This document shows, piece by piece, positions 25,782-35,279 of a stretch of DNA of 64,000 nucleotides. The notes under the pieces are model-generated. The model had not been told where the DNA came from. It saw only the letters and a list, made by a program, of their open reading frames with translations, and did not search any database. Position 1 is the stretch's first letter; the number at the start of each line of letters is the position of its first letter. This DNA is from an uncultured Bacteroidota bacterium. GTDB lineage: Bacteria > Bacteroidota > Bacteroidia > Flavobacteriales > Flavobacteriaceae. The stretch is from positions 62,001 through 126,000 of the forward strand of contig CACERG010000002.1 of NCBI GenBank assembly GCA_902561795.1, in the 5' to 3' direction. The translations under genes and the position numbers were made by a program.

Positions 25782-26918
25782 CTAGTAGCTTTTATATCCT
25801 TCAATGCTGATCCCGTAACCTGTTATAGCAATTCTTCTTTGTTGCTTTGAATTACTAATAACCTTAAGTCTTGTGATTCCTATGTCATGTAAAATTTGTG
25901 CACCTATTCCAAAATCTTTATTATCCATTGGCATTGGAGGAACTTGATCATGCTTGCCTTTACGTTGCATTTGTTTTAAACTCTTAATTCTAGCTAAAAG
26001 GTTTTCTGGATTATCATTTTGATTAATAAATAAAATCGCTCCTTTTTCTTCATTATTTATTAAATTAAAGATATCGTCTAATCTTTGATTTACTGCACCG
26101 GTAAGCATTCCCAAGATATCGTTTGTAATTTTTGAAGATTGAATTCTAGTTAAAACAACCTCATTTTTCTCCCAATGTCCCTTGCTTAAAGCTAAATGAA
26201 CATTACCATTTGTGGTCTGATGGTATGCTCTCATTCTAAAAGTTCCATAACGCGTTTTAACCTCATGATCTACTTTTTTTATAATCAGACTGTCATGTTG
26301 CATTCTATAAGAAACTAAATCTTCAATAGACACAATTTTTAAATTTAATGTTTTAGCTACATTAACAAGTTGGGGAAGTCTTGACATACTTCCATCTTCA
26401 TTCATAATCTCGACTATAACTCCAGCAGGTACAAAACCGGCAAGTCTTGCAAAATCGATAGCTGCCTCAGTATGACCGGTTCTGCGAAGTACACCCCCTG
26501 ATTTTGCAATAAGGGGAAAAACGTGTCCAGGTTTAGATAGGTGAGAAGGCTTTGTTTTCTTGCTAATTAGTGCTTTAATTGTTGAGGCCCTGTCAGCTGC
26601 AGAGATGCCCGTAGTTACTCCCTTGCCCTTTAAATCGACCGAAACCGTAAATGCTGTATCCATAGGATCAGTATTGTCTGAAACCATTTTTCCTAACTTT
26701 AGATCTTGACAACGTTCTTCAGTTAGTGGTGTACAAATCAATCCCCTTCCATGTGTAGCCATAAAATTAATGAGTGTTGGAGTAATCTTTTCTGCCGCAG
26801 CAACAAAATCTCCCTCATTTTCTCTATTTGCATCATCAACAACTATAATTACCTCACCATTTTTGATGGCATTAATCGCTTCTTGAATACTATTTAATTT
26901 AATTTTATTTTCGGTCAT
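25782..26918 (-). CDS. ribB: 3,4-dihydroxy-2-butanone-4-phosphate synthase with degenerate GTP cyclohydrolase II domain
   Basis: 378 residues of RibBA layout. The N-terminal half (about 1-205) is an intact DHBP synthase: [13 protein letters not shown] carries the catalytic Asp/Glu residues, and [16 protein letters not shown] and [11 protein letters not shown] follow in order. It makes the four-carbon unit of riboflavin from ribulose 5-phosphate. The C-terminal half has the GTP cyclohydrolase II fold outline ([25 protein letters not shown]) but lacks the zinc-binding Cys triad and the RQEGRGIGL loop; the matching regions read [13 protein letters not shown] and [12 protein letters not shown]. 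So only the RibB activity is expected. It overlaps the LptF/G-type gene by four bases. Confidence 0.9.
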   Translation of the reverse strand: MTENKIKLNSIQEAINAIKNGEVIIVVDDANRENEGDFVAAAEKITPTLINFMATHGRGLICTPLTEERCQDLKLGKMVSDNTDPMDTAFTVSVDLKGKGVTTGISAADRASTIKALISKKTKPSHLSKPGHVFPLIAKSGGVLRRTGHTEAAIDFARLAGFVPAGVIVEIMNEDGSMSRLPQLVNVAKTLNLKIVSIEDLVSYRMQHDSLIIKKVDHEVKTRYGTFRMRAYHQTTNGNVHLALSKGHWEKNEVVLTRIQSSKITNDILGMLTGAVNQRLDDIFNLINNEEKGAILFINQNDNPENLLARIKSLKQMQRKGKHDQVPPMPMDNKDFGIGAQILHDIGITRLKVISNSKQQRRIAITGYGISIEGYKSY

Positions 26919-28360
26919 GTTCTTTTTTGAAAAGGGAGTTTTTTAAATAGGTTCAAAATTGGGGAATATATGTTATAAATACTAATAAAACCTTTATCTG
27001 ATGAAGCTCTTTTAGTTAAAATATAGGAGAAAGGAGCTAAAACAATAGTCGAAAGCCAAGTAGCAATCAAGGGGGGAATACTACTGTCTTCTGCGGCATT
27101 TTTGCTAAACAGACCGATGTAGTGATATGTTAGAAATATAATGACAGAGAGCACTAAAGGAAGACCTAAACCTCCTTTTCTTATTATTGCCCCTAATGAT
27201 GCCCCAATTAAAAACAACAATATAGATACGAAAAGTAAAGTATATTTTTCTTGGAGTGTGATTTTGTGCAAATTAATTAGTTTTTGATATGCAAAAAATT
27301 GTCCTTTTTTTGCGTTTAAATCATTTAATGAGTTTCTTACCTTGGTTATTCCTTGGCTATAAACGGTGCTTTTTTTCCAATTTTCATCAGTCACTATAAA
27401 CTCTAAAACATGTTCAGGCAAAACTGCTTTTTCATTGTAAGACTTTGTTTTACTAATAAATGAGGATAAAGAGCTTGTTTTTGAAAAATTATTATAAAAA
27501 ATACTTTTCTCCTCTTCAAAAGAACTCTCAAGTGTATCAATACTGGTGTTTAATTGATTAATTTTTTGCATTCGAAAAGATGTTTTTATGTTCTCCTGAT
27601 CCAAATCAATATTATTAAATTGTGATAAATCAATATTCATTTCATATTCTTCAAAAGAAACTTTTGCATGAGGAATCCTATTTCGCTCTTGGATCTTTTT
27701 CGGAATAAATTCTTCATATCGGTTACCATTATACAAAACCAATTTAAGATTTGGTTCTGTTGGCTCATTTTTCATTTCTCCCCGCTCAGCCTTTATAACT
27801 ATATTATTTTGTTTATTTGGTGTGTATTCATGAATAATTACATTTTCTAAGAACCGATCATTATCACCATATTTTTTTTCAACCTTGATATTGTATAATC
27901 CAATTTCGTTAAATATACCCTCTCTAATCGCAAGTGTTGGTTTTAACTTTGCAAGATTTTTTCTTAGATTATAAGATTTTAGCTCGCCATATGGAATTAC
28001 GTGGTTTGAAAAGAATAAAGTTCCAATACCTAAAAATAAATGAAAAATAGACAAACTTAAAAGGGCTCTTTGCAAAGAAATACCTGTGGATTTCATAGCA
28101 GCGAATTCGTAATTTTCTGACAAAGTTCCGAAAGTCATCAAAGAAGCTAGTAAAACTGACAATGGAAGAACTAGCGGAATCAATTTAGGGGAGTAGTAGA
28201 CTAAAAATTTCCCAATTATTAATATATCTAATCCCTTTCCAGCCAATTCATCAATGAAAAGCCAAAAAGTTTGGATAATAAAAATAAACAAACATATTCC
28301 GAATACACTAACAAGTCTTATTAGGTAGCTTTTAAGAATGTATTTATCTATAATTTTCAC
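26915..28360 (-). CDS. LptF/LptG (YjgP/YjgQ) family permease
   Basis: 481 residues with the LptF/G plan: three N-terminal helices (about 13-35, 50-75, 98-120), a large periplasmic beta-jellyroll region (about 135-360) and three C-terminal helices from about 375. The N-terminal LKSYLIRLVSVFGICLFIF and the FGTLSENYEFAAMKSTGISLQRAL coupling region are typical. LptF and LptG form the inner-membrane permease that, with LptB, extracts lipopolysaccharide towards the outer membrane. Only one of the pair is here. It sits between LolA and RibB, a gene order I know from other Flavobacteriia. Which of LptF or LptG it is cannot be told. Confidence 0.9.
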   Translation of the reverse strand: MKIIDKYILKSYLIRLVSVFGICLFIFIIQTFWLFIDELAGKGLDILIIGKFLVYYSPKLIPLVLPLSVLLASLMTFGTLSENYEFAAMKSTGISLQRALLSLSIFHLFLGIGTLFFSNHVIPYGELKSYNLRKNLAKLKPTLAIREGIFNEIGLYNIKVEKKYGDNDRFLENVIIHEYTPNKQNNIVIKAERGEMKNEPTEPNLKLVLYNGNRYEEFIPKKIQERNRIPHAKVSFEEYEMNIDLSQFNNIDLDQENIKTSFRMQKINQLNTSIDTLESSFEEEKSIFYNNFSKTSSLSSFISKTKSYNEKAVLPEHVLEFIVTDENWKKSTVYSQGITKVRNSLNDLNAKKGQFFAYQKLINLHKITLQEKYTLLFVSILLFLIGASLGAIIRKGGLGLPLVLSVIIFLTYHYIGLFSKNAAEDSSIPPLIATWLSTIVLAPFSYILTKRASSDKGFISIYNIYSPILNLFKKLPFQKRT

Positions 28361-28364
28361 GCTT

Positions 28365-29000
28365 TTAATTATTTATGTAGTAATCAGGATATTTATTCTT
28401 ATCAAAAAGAAAAAAGTCATCTCTAAGATTAATATTAGTTTTAATATTTTTTAATGTAAGTGTTGTTCGGGTATCATATCTACCAATTTCTATTAAACGA
28501 TAAATAAGTTTAGTTCTCATATCAATTCCAAGTAACAAATACTTTAATTCCTTTTTCTCCTCATTCGGTATAAGCTTAATAAATTGAACAGGTGTTCCCA
28601 TAACATTTTGTTTTATGTCCCATTGGTAAGCATAATCTTTTTTATAAATTGTTAAGATCTTAGATGGATTGATTCCAAGCTCCGATTCTTCCTCTGGATC
28701 ACTGATTGTAATTTCTTCATTTTCAGGTACAATAGTATAAGTCATTTTCCCATCAAATAACTGCTCAAAACCCAAGAAATTTATTCTATATAAATCCTTA
28801 CTGATTGTTACAGATCCATTAGTTTCCTGCCTGATATTCTCCGGTCTATTTTCCAAAACATATGTAAAATCAAATTTCATATTTTTAAATGAAGAAATTT
28901 TACCTGAAACTTCATCTAACAACTTTCTAGCAGCCTCAGTATTTTGGGATAATAAGGGATGACTTAAAAGTAAAATAAAAAGGAATATTTTTTTTTTCAT
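28365..29000 (-). CDS. lolA: Outer-membrane lipoprotein carrier protein LolA
   Basis: 211 residues with a signal peptide (cleavage near LLSQ, about residue 19). The mature protein has the LolA half-barrel: helix AARKLLDEVSGKISSFKNMKF, an FDFTYVLENRPENIRQETNG strand pair, KDLYRINFLGFEQLFDGKMTYTI, and a PNEEKKELKYLLLGIDMRT late segment. LolA ferries outer-membrane lipoproteins from LolCDE across the periplasm. It is the housekeeping copy, between ftsK (23 bases upstream) and the LptF/G-type gene (4 bases downstream). The other LolA-like protein at 11252 is clearly diverged from it. Confidence 0.9.
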   Translation of the reverse strand: MKKKIFLFILLLSHPLLSQNTEAARKLLDEVSGKISSFKNMKFDFTYVLENRPENIRQETNGSVTISKDLYRINFLGFEQLFDGKMTYTIVPENEEITISDPEEESELGINPSKILTIYKKDYAYQWDIKQNVMGTPVQFIKLIPNEEKKELKYLLLGIDMRTKLIYRLIEIGRYDTRTTLTLKNIKTNINLRDDFFLFDKNKYPDYYINN

Positions 29001-29023
29001 TGAATTTTATTTAAGATGAGTTG

Positions 29024-31336
29024 CTAAAGTTGATCATCTAAAAGACGATTTAATGTGGTTAAATCCGATATTAAGACTTGACGAGCCTTACTTCCTTCAA
29101 ATGGTCCTACTACGCCAGCAGCTTCCATCTGGTCAATAATTCTTCCTGCTCTGTTATATCCCAACTTTAATTTTCTTTGTAATAATGAAGCAGATCCCTG
29201 TTGAGCAGTTACAATTACTTCAGCAGCTTCTCGAAATAATGAATCGCGCTCACTTGGGTCTATTTCAATACTAGAGTTGTTTTCTTCCCCACTATACTCT
29301 GGAAGTAAATGTGCCTGAGAGTATCCCGTTTGACCTCCTACAAATGATGAAATACTTTCAACCTCTGGAGTATCAACAAATGCACATTGAATTCTAGTTA
29401 ATTCATTGCCTTGGGTGTATAGCATGTCGCCTCTACCAATTAATTGATCAGCGCCACCACTGTCTAGTATTGTACGTGAATCGATTTTTGAAGCAACTCT
29501 GAAAGCTATACGAGCTGGAAAGTTGGCCTTAATTATTCCAGTAATTACATTTACTGAGGGCCTTTGAGTTGCAATAATAAGATGAATACCTATAGCTCTA
29601 GCTAATTGAGCTAAACGCGCGATTGGAGTTTCAACTTCCTTACCTGCAGTCATTATCAGGTCAGCAAATTCATCTACAACCAGTATTATATAAGGTAAAA
29701 AGTTATGACCGTCTTTAGGGTTTAGTTTTCTTTGTTTGAATTTTAAATTATACTCCTTTATATTTCTACACATTGCATTTTTTAGAAGTTCATATCTATT
29801 ATCCATCTCAATACACAATGAATTTAGAGTATTAATAACCTTTGTATTATCTGTAATAATAGCTTCTTCAGTGTCGGGTAGTTTAGCCAAATAATGACGT
29901 TCAATTTTACTGTAAATATTTAATTCTACTTTTTTAGGATCAACTAAAACAAATTTAACTTCGGCTGGATGTTTTTTGAAAATCAGTGATGTCAAAACTG
30001 CATTAAGCCCCACAGATTTGCCCTGACCAGTCGCACCCGCCATTAACAGATGAGGCATTTTTACAAGATCCACGACGAATGTTTCATTACTTATTGTTTT
30101 TCCTAGAGCAATTGGGAGTTCCATTTCTGCATTTTGAAATTTAGTAGAAGTAATTACAGATCGCATTGAAACAACAGTTGGATTTTGATTTGGAACTTCT
30201 ATTCCTATTGTACCCTTCCCAGGAATGGGTGCGATAATTCTTATGCCAAGCGCAGAAAGTGAAAGTGCAATATCGTCTTCTAAACTTTTGATTTTTGAAA
30301 TACGAATTCCAGCATCTGGGACTATTTCATAAAGTGTTACAGTTGGACCAATTGTAGCTTTAATATTTGAAATTCCAATTTTGTAATTATTTAACGTTTC
30401 AACAATTTTATTTTTATTTGCTTCGAGTTCTTCTTGGTTTATTTTTATTCCTGTCTCTCCATAGTTTTTCAAAAGATCTAAGTTGGGCATTTTAAACTTG
30501 CTAAGCTCTAGTGTTGGATCAAAAAAACCTTGTTTTTTAATCAGATCATTAGCAATCTTATCATCAAAAGTTTCTTCTTCTTTGGCAGTTTCAACTTCCA
30601 TTACTAATTCATCTGTTTTTACCAAATGTTTTTCAAAAAATTTCTCTTTTGTTTTTTCTTTTGAATTTTTAAATATTTCAGGACTATTTTTTTCTTTTTC
30701 ATTTTGGCTGGAGTCTAATGGTATAGATTCACTAAAATTTTCATTTAAGTTTTCAGTTTTGTTTTTTTTGTTCCAAAGTTTACCCCACCAAAGGTGGATA
30801 TTTTCTGGCGTCCATTTTAATTGAATAACAATAAAGCACATAAAAAAGAAAATTAGAATTGCCAATACACCAATTTCTCCAACGTAGGTCTTTAAAAATA
30901 AATTTAATTCATATCCTACAATACCACAGTATATTGGATCTGAAGGAAATAAATATCCTAAAAAAATAGTCAGCCAAATTATATGTGAAATACCCCAAGA
31001 CCAATTGGAAAGTATTTTTTCTGTATTTCTATCAAAAAATAACTTAAAACCACTCAAACACAGTAGATATGGGAAAAGTAAGGATGCAAAGCCTACTCCT
31101 TGATATATAAATAAATGACTTACTAATGCACCTACCTTACTTAAAATATTTTTTGCTGGAACTGATCTATCAAAAAAAGACTCTAGAGAACTATAATCTT
31201 CTTTCCAATTAAGAGAATAAGAAACAAATGATATTATCAAAAGTAGACCTAATAAGAATAGCCCTCCTCCAAATAATACTTGACGTTGACGTCGAATTTT
31301 TGGATCAGTTTGAGAACTTTTTTCCTTTTTTGTCAT
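29024..31336 (-). CDS. ftsK: DNA translocase FtsK (SpoIIIE family)
   Basis: 770 residues. Four hydrophobic helices (about 22-45, 68-90, 108-130, 150-172) are followed by a charged linker (about 185-260), then the RecA-like motor with Walker A GATGQGKSVGL near 430 and Walker B ILVVDEFADLI near 555. The C-terminal gamma winged helix (LLQRKLKLGYNRAGRIIDQM) reads KOPS sequences. FtsK pumps DNA and activates XerCD recombination at dif during division. The linker is short compared with enterobacterial FtsK, normal for Bacteroidota. It is the first gene of the ftsK-lolA-lptF/G-ribB block. Confidence 0.95.
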   Translation of the reverse strand: MTKKEKSSQTDPKIRRQRQVLFGGGLFLLGLLLIISFVSYSLNWKEDYSSLESFFDRSVPAKNILSKVGALVSHLFIYQGVGFASLLFPYLLCLSGFKLFFDRNTEKILSNWSWGISHIIWLTIFLGYLFPSDPIYCGIVGYELNLFLKTYVGEIGVLAILIFFFMCFIVIQLKWTPENIHLWWGKLWNKKNKTENLNENFSESIPLDSSQNEKEKNSPEIFKNSKEKTKEKFFEKHLVKTDELVMEVETAKEEETFDDKIANDLIKKQGFFDPTLELSKFKMPNLDLLKNYGETGIKINQEELEANKNKIVETLNNYKIGISNIKATIGPTVTLYEIVPDAGIRISKIKSLEDDIALSLSALGIRIIAPIPGKGTIGIEVPNQNPTVVSMRSVITSTKFQNAEMELPIALGKTISNETFVVDLVKMPHLLMAGATGQGKSVGLNAVLTSLIFKKHPAEVKFVLVDPKKVELNIYSKIERHYLAKLPDTEEAIITDNTKVINTLNSLCIEMDNRYELLKNAMCRNIKEYNLKFKQRKLNPKDGHNFLPYIILVVDEFADLIMTAGKEVETPIARLAQLARAIGIHLIIATQRPSVNVITGIIKANFPARIAFRVASKIDSRTILDSGGADQLIGRGDMLYTQGNELTRIQCAFVDTPEVESISSFVGGQTGYSQAHLLPEYSGEENNSSIEIDPSERDSLFREAAEVIVTAQQGSASLLQRKLKLGYNRAGRIIDQMEAAGVVGPFEGSKARQVLISDLTTLNRLLDDQL

Positions 31337-31441
31337 TAATTTAATTTGTAATTCAAAAATACAAATTCAATTGCAAAGTGTTAGATTAAAAATCTTTGCA
31401 AAACCTGAAATACCAAAAATCAAGACATTAATATTTATATA

Positions 31442-31473
31442 AAATAAAACCCGGTCAAAACCAGGTTTTATTT
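31442..31473 (-). terminator. Rho-independent-type terminator downstream of katG
   Basis: A 10-bp perfect inverted repeat, AAATAAAACC at 31442-31451 and GGTTTTATTT at 31464-31473, around a 12-base loop with inner CC/GG pairing. It lies 15 bases after the katG stop on the minus strand and the stem runs into a T-rich tail, as expected for a terminator of katG; the symmetric A/T stem could also work from the other strand. Confidence 0.75.
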
Positions 31474-31488
31474 AGTAAATATTAGTGA

Positions 31489-33612
31489 TTAGCATAAATC
31501 AAAGCGGTCAGCATTCATAATTTTATTCCATGCTCTTATGAAGTCTACTATAAATTTTTCATTATTATCATTTTGCGCGTAAACTTCAGCTATAGCTCGA
31601 AGTTCAGAATTAGAACCAAAAACAAGATCTGTTCTTGAAGCTGTTCTAACTATTTCACCTGTTTTTCTATCTTTTGCTTCATAACTGTTGTAGCTAGTCG
31701 CACTCCACTCAACGTCCATTGAAAGAAGTATTTTGAACCAAGTGTTATTTAGTTTACCATCAGTCCACATGCCGTCTCCAGTAAATGAAATCCCCATGGC
31801 ACGTAAACCTCCAGTTAAAACTGTCATTTCTGCTGGCGTTAGTCCTAAAAGTTGAGCTTTATCAAGAAAAATTTCTTCTGGACTTACAGAGAATTCTTTT
31901 TCAGAGTAATTTCTTAGACCACAAGCTTTTGGTTTAAGAAGATTAAAAGATTCTATATCCGTATTTTCTTGAGTTGCGTCACCTCTACCAGTAGTCACAT
32001 TAACTTTGTGCCCACAAGCTTTTTCAATACCAACCGCACCACCAATAACAATTACGTCTGCAATACTAGCGTTGTATTTATCAGCTATTTTTTCATAGAC
32101 ATTAAGTACTTTCTCAAGTTCGTGTGGTTTATTGACATCCCAATTTTTTTGCGGTTCTAAACGAATTCTTGATCCATTTGCTCCACCACGATTGTCTGAA
32201 CCTCGAAAAGTTATAGCACTTGAAAGAGCTGTATTTACCATCTCCTGAATACTTAAACCTGAATCAGATAATGTTTTTCTAATGACATCTTCCTCATTAG
32301 AGGTAAGTAGCTTACCTGTAGGTGTAGGGTCTTGCCAAATGTATTCAACGTCTTTATAATCCCCACTGACATAATTGCTTTTTGGTCCCATATCACGGTG
32401 CAATAATTTGAACCAGGCACGGGCAAACATTTCACCAAACTCCTCAGGGTTCTCCAAAAATCTTTCACAAATCAATCTATATTTAGGGTCGACTTTTAGT
32501 GACATATCTGCCGTTGTCATCATTGGTAAGACTTTTATGTCACTTCCATCAACCTGAGGAACCATGTCTTCCTCTGCACAGTTAATGGGATGCCATTGCC
32601 ACGCTCCAGCAGGGCTCTTTTTACATTCCCATTCATATTTGAAAAGTAATTCGAGATATCCCATATCCCATTTTATCGGATTTGTTGTCCACGGCCCTTC
32701 AATACCACTCGTAATTGTATCAACACCTATTCCAGATGCATATTTGTTTTTCCAACCTAAGCCCATCATTTCTATTGGAGAGCCTTCAGGTTCAGCTTCA
32801 ACAAGTGCTTCATCACTTGCTCCATGTGCCTTACCGAAAGTATGACCTCCAGCAGTTAGAGCGACAGTTTCTTCATCATTCATCGCCATACGCTTAAAAG
32901 TTTCCCTTACATCTTGAGCAGATAATGCTGGATCCGGAATTCCATTAGGTCCTTGAGGGTTTACATAAATTAAGCCCATTTGGACTGCAGCCAATGGATT
33001 TTCAAGTGATTGGCGAGTATCTCCGTAACGTTTATCTCCTAACCATGTATCTTCTGCACCCCAATAAATATCTTTTTCTGTTTGCCAAATATCTTCTCTA
33101 CCCATAACGGTCCCATGGTTTGGTCCACCCATGTCTTCTATAGCAACATTTCCAACAAGCACAAGCAAATCAGCCCAAGACAATTTGTTTCCGTATTTCT
33201 CCTTTATTGGCCAAAGCAAGCGTCTTGCTTTATCCAAATTGCCGTTATCGGGCCATGAATTTAATGGAGCAAATCTTTGCGCACCTGTAGCTGCCCCACC
33301 ACGTCCATCACCTGTCCTGTATGTTCCAGCTGCATGCCATGTCATACGGATAAAAAAGGGTCCATAATGGCCATAATCAGCAGGCCACCAATCCTTAGAA
33401 TCCTTAAGCATTGTTTTAATATCATCTTTAACAGCGTCAAGATTGAGTTTTTTAACTTCCTCCTTATAATCTAACTCTGGAATTGGGTTACTTCTGTCCC
33501 CATGTTGCCTGAGTATGTCGAGGTTTAATTGATTTGGCCACCAGTCTTTGTTTTGTGTCCCAAGATTCGGAGTTGTTGTTGACCCATGGAATGGGCATTT
33601 GGTTTCGCTCAT
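31489..33612 (-). CDS. katG: Catalase-peroxidase HPI
   Basis: 707 residues, the usual two-domain length. The N-terminal active domain has distal Arg89, Trp92 and His93 ([11 protein letters not shown]) and proximal His257 ([13 protein letters not shown]). The Met-Tyr-Trp adduct that gives catalase activity is intact: Trp92, Tyr217 ([12 protein letters not shown]) and Met242. The C-terminal domain is the usual inactive copy. It removes hydrogen peroxide in the cytoplasm. It is a single-gene unit with a strong terminator, 126 bases from the nhaC-type gene upstream. No OxyR gene is adjacent. Confidence 0.98.
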   Translation of the reverse strand: MSETKCPFHGSTTTPNLGTQNKDWWPNQLNLDILRQHGDRSNPIPELDYKEEVKKLNLDAVKDDIKTMLKDSKDWWPADYGHYGPFFIRMTWHAAGTYRTGDGRGGAATGAQRFAPLNSWPDNGNLDKARRLLWPIKEKYGNKLSWADLLVLVGNVAIEDMGGPNHGTVMGREDIWQTEKDIYWGAEDTWLGDKRYGDTRQSLENPLAAVQMGLIYVNPQGPNGIPDPALSAQDVRETFKRMAMNDEETVALTAGGHTFGKAHGASDEALVEAEPEGSPIEMMGLGWKNKYASGIGVDTITSGIEGPWTTNPIKWDMGYLELLFKYEWECKKSPAGAWQWHPINCAEEDMVPQVDGSDIKVLPMMTTADMSLKVDPKYRLICERFLENPEEFGEMFARAWFKLLHRDMGPKSNYVSGDYKDVEYIWQDPTPTGKLLTSNEEDVIRKTLSDSGLSIQEMVNTALSSAITFRGSDNRGGANGSRIRLEPQKNWDVNKPHELEKVLNVYEKIADKYNASIADVIVIGGAVGIEKACGHKVNVTTGRGDATQENTDIESFNLLKPKACGLRNYSEKEFSVSPEEIFLDKAQLLGLTPAEMTVLTGGLRAMGISFTGDGMWTDGKLNNTWFKILLSMDVEWSATSYNSYEAKDRKTGEIVRTASRTDLVFGSNSELRAIAEVYAQNDNNEKFIVDFIRAWNKIMNADRFDLC

Positions 33613-33738
33613 AATGGTTTAAATTTTTAATAAATTTAATAAACCTCTACCAAGTTTCTAAAATTTTTACTTGTAAAATTACTTATGTATTAATAAATTT
33701 TTCCTATGATGTAGTTTTTGTAAACTGCAGATTTTGAC

Positions 33739-35193
33739 CTAGCTTTTTTTCAAAATTTTAATATTTAATGCGGCATAAAGCAATGTCATAAATGGACTAA
33801 CCCAATTAAAAATTGCAAAGATAAAATACTCTCCGACTCCCACATTTAAGACTCCGGATTGATAAGCACCACAAGTATTCCATGGTATTAATACTGAGGT
33901 AACCGTTCCTGAATCTTCCATAGTACGGCTCAAGTTTTCAGGAGCTAACTTTCTTTCTTCAAATGCTTTTTTGAACATTTTGCCAGGAATTACTATCGAT
34001 AAGTATTGATCTGAGGCGGTTAAATTGACGGCCAGACAAGAGGCAACAGTACTCGCGAATAGCTGAAAAGTATTTTCAGCCCAATTTAAAAGAGATAAAC
34101 TGATTCTACTAAGAGCTCCTATAGCATCCATTATTCCACCAAAAACCATTGCACATATAATTAGCCAAATGGTACCCAACATGCCTTTCATTCCACCTGA
34201 CACAAATAAATCATTTAATAAAATATTAGAAGTAGCTATTTCGGTTGAAACAGTTATTGCATTCATTATTGCTTGATAGGCTACAGATCCATTCAAAACG
34301 TAAGAACCAGTAATTTCTAATAGTATTTGTGACTGAAAAAGTAAAGCAAATAGAGCTCCCATTAGAGTTCCAATTAGTAATGCAATAAGAGGAGGTGTTT
34401 TTTTAACAATTAGAACTATTACACTAACTGGGACTAAGAATAGCCACATATTAATAGTAAACTTTTCTTCAATAGCTAAAAGTAGTTCATTTATTTCAGT
34501 ATTTCCAGACGTTGTTATCGTAAAACTTATAATAAGAAAAACAAATAACGTTACTAAAATACTTGGTATTGTTGTATAAGTCATATATCTGATATGCTTA
34601 AATAATTCCCCACCAGCCATTGCAGGAGCTAAGTTAGTAGTATCTGATAATGGAGAAAGTTTATCCCCAAAATAAGCACCTGATATTACAGCACCTGCTA
34701 TCATTCCTGATGGAATTTCCAAAACAGTTCCTATTCCAACTAGTGCTATTCCTACTGTTGCAGAAGTTGTCCAGCTGCTTCCAGTTGCTAAAGAAATAAG
34801 CGCACAAATGATAACACTTGCTGGTAAAAAAATTGTTGGATGTAAAATTTTTAGACCAAAGTAAATCATTGCCGGTATTATACCACTTATTAGCCATGAG
34901 CCTGCAAGTGCACCAACAAAAAGTAAAATTAGTATAGCCCCTGTAACCGACTGAAGGTTTTCGGCTATTTTTGTTATCATTGTTTTGTAGGGAATTTTTT
35001 TATAAAATCCAATTATTGCAGCTATAACTCCTCCTATCAATAATATAAATTGATTTGAACCATTTAAAGCATTATCTCCATATATAAAGACATTGATTGA
35101 AAGTAGAAGAACTAGAAAGATTAGAGGAATTATTGCAAGTCCTAATGAAAGATCATTTTTTTTCAAATGGGATTCAATTAAGTTATAGTACAA
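33739..35193 (-). CDS. NhaC-type Na+/H+ antiporter
   Basis: 484 residues with about eleven hydrophobic helices. The NhaC family is indicated by SLATGSSWTTSATVGIALVG, AGAVISGAYFGDKLSPLSDTTNLAPA and the late NLTASDQYLSIVIPGKMF and ILIPWNTCGAYQSGVL segments. These antiporters exchange sodium for protons, some exchange organic acids such as malate/lactate, at the inner membrane. In a marine bacterium sodium extrusion is the likely role. It is divergent from lpdA (75-86 bases apart, depending on the lpdA start) and 126 bases upstream of katG on the same strand, so co-transcription with katG is possible but unproven. Confidence 0.92.
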   Translation of the reverse strand: MYYNLIESHLKKNDLSLGLAIIPLIFLVLLLSINVFIYGDNALNGSNQFILLIGGVIAAIIGFYKKIPYKTMITKIAENLQSVTGAILILLFVGALAGSWLISGIIPAMIYFGLKILHPTIFLPASVIICALISLATGSSWTTSATVGIALVGIGTVLEIPSGMIAGAVISGAYFGDKLSPLSDTTNLAPAMAGGELFKHIRYMTYTTIPSILVTLFVFLIISFTITTSGNTEINELLLAIEEKFTINMWLFLVPVSVIVLIVKKTPPLIALLIGTLMGALFALLFQSQILLEITGSYVLNGSVAYQAIMNAITVSTEIATSNILLNDLFVSGGMKGMLGTIWLIICAMVFGGIMDAIGALSRISLSLLNWAENTFQLFASTVASCLAVNLTASDQYLSIVIPGKMFKKAFEERKLAPENLSRTMEDSGTVTSVLIPWNTCGAYQSGVLNVGVGEYFIFAIFNWVSPFMTLLYAALNIKILKKS

Positions 35194-35251
35194 GTTATAA
35201 CAATTTCAACTAAAAATTGGTTAAAGAATTGAAGTAGGTTGTAAACATTTG

Positions 35252-35259
35252 TATTTTTG
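35252..35259 (+). promoter_or_regulatory. Candidate -7 box TATTTTTG of lpdA
   Basis: TATTTTTG fits the Bacteroidota -7 consensus TAnnTTTG exactly, with a TTG about 20 bases upstream (near 35229) as a possible -33 element. Transcription from here would begin near 35266, leaving room for the ATG at 35280 but not for the TTG at 35268. Confidence 0.45.
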
Positions 35260-35279
35260 ATTATAAATTGAATTTAAAT

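Noticed and set aside
26919-28364. FMN riboswitch for ribB
   Set aside because: ribB overlaps the upstream gene by four bases, so there is no leader, and no RFN-element motifs are visible.
30483-30824. 113-codon open frame on the plus strand inside ftsK
   Set aside because: It is antisense to the low-complexity linker of FtsK, is rich in Ser and Phe from complementing Glu/Lys codons, and has no plausible start region or homologous look.
31969-33474. Several 60-93-codon plus-strand frames opposite katG
   Set aside because: They overlap one another and mirror a fully conserved katG frame; composition is typical of antisense shadows.
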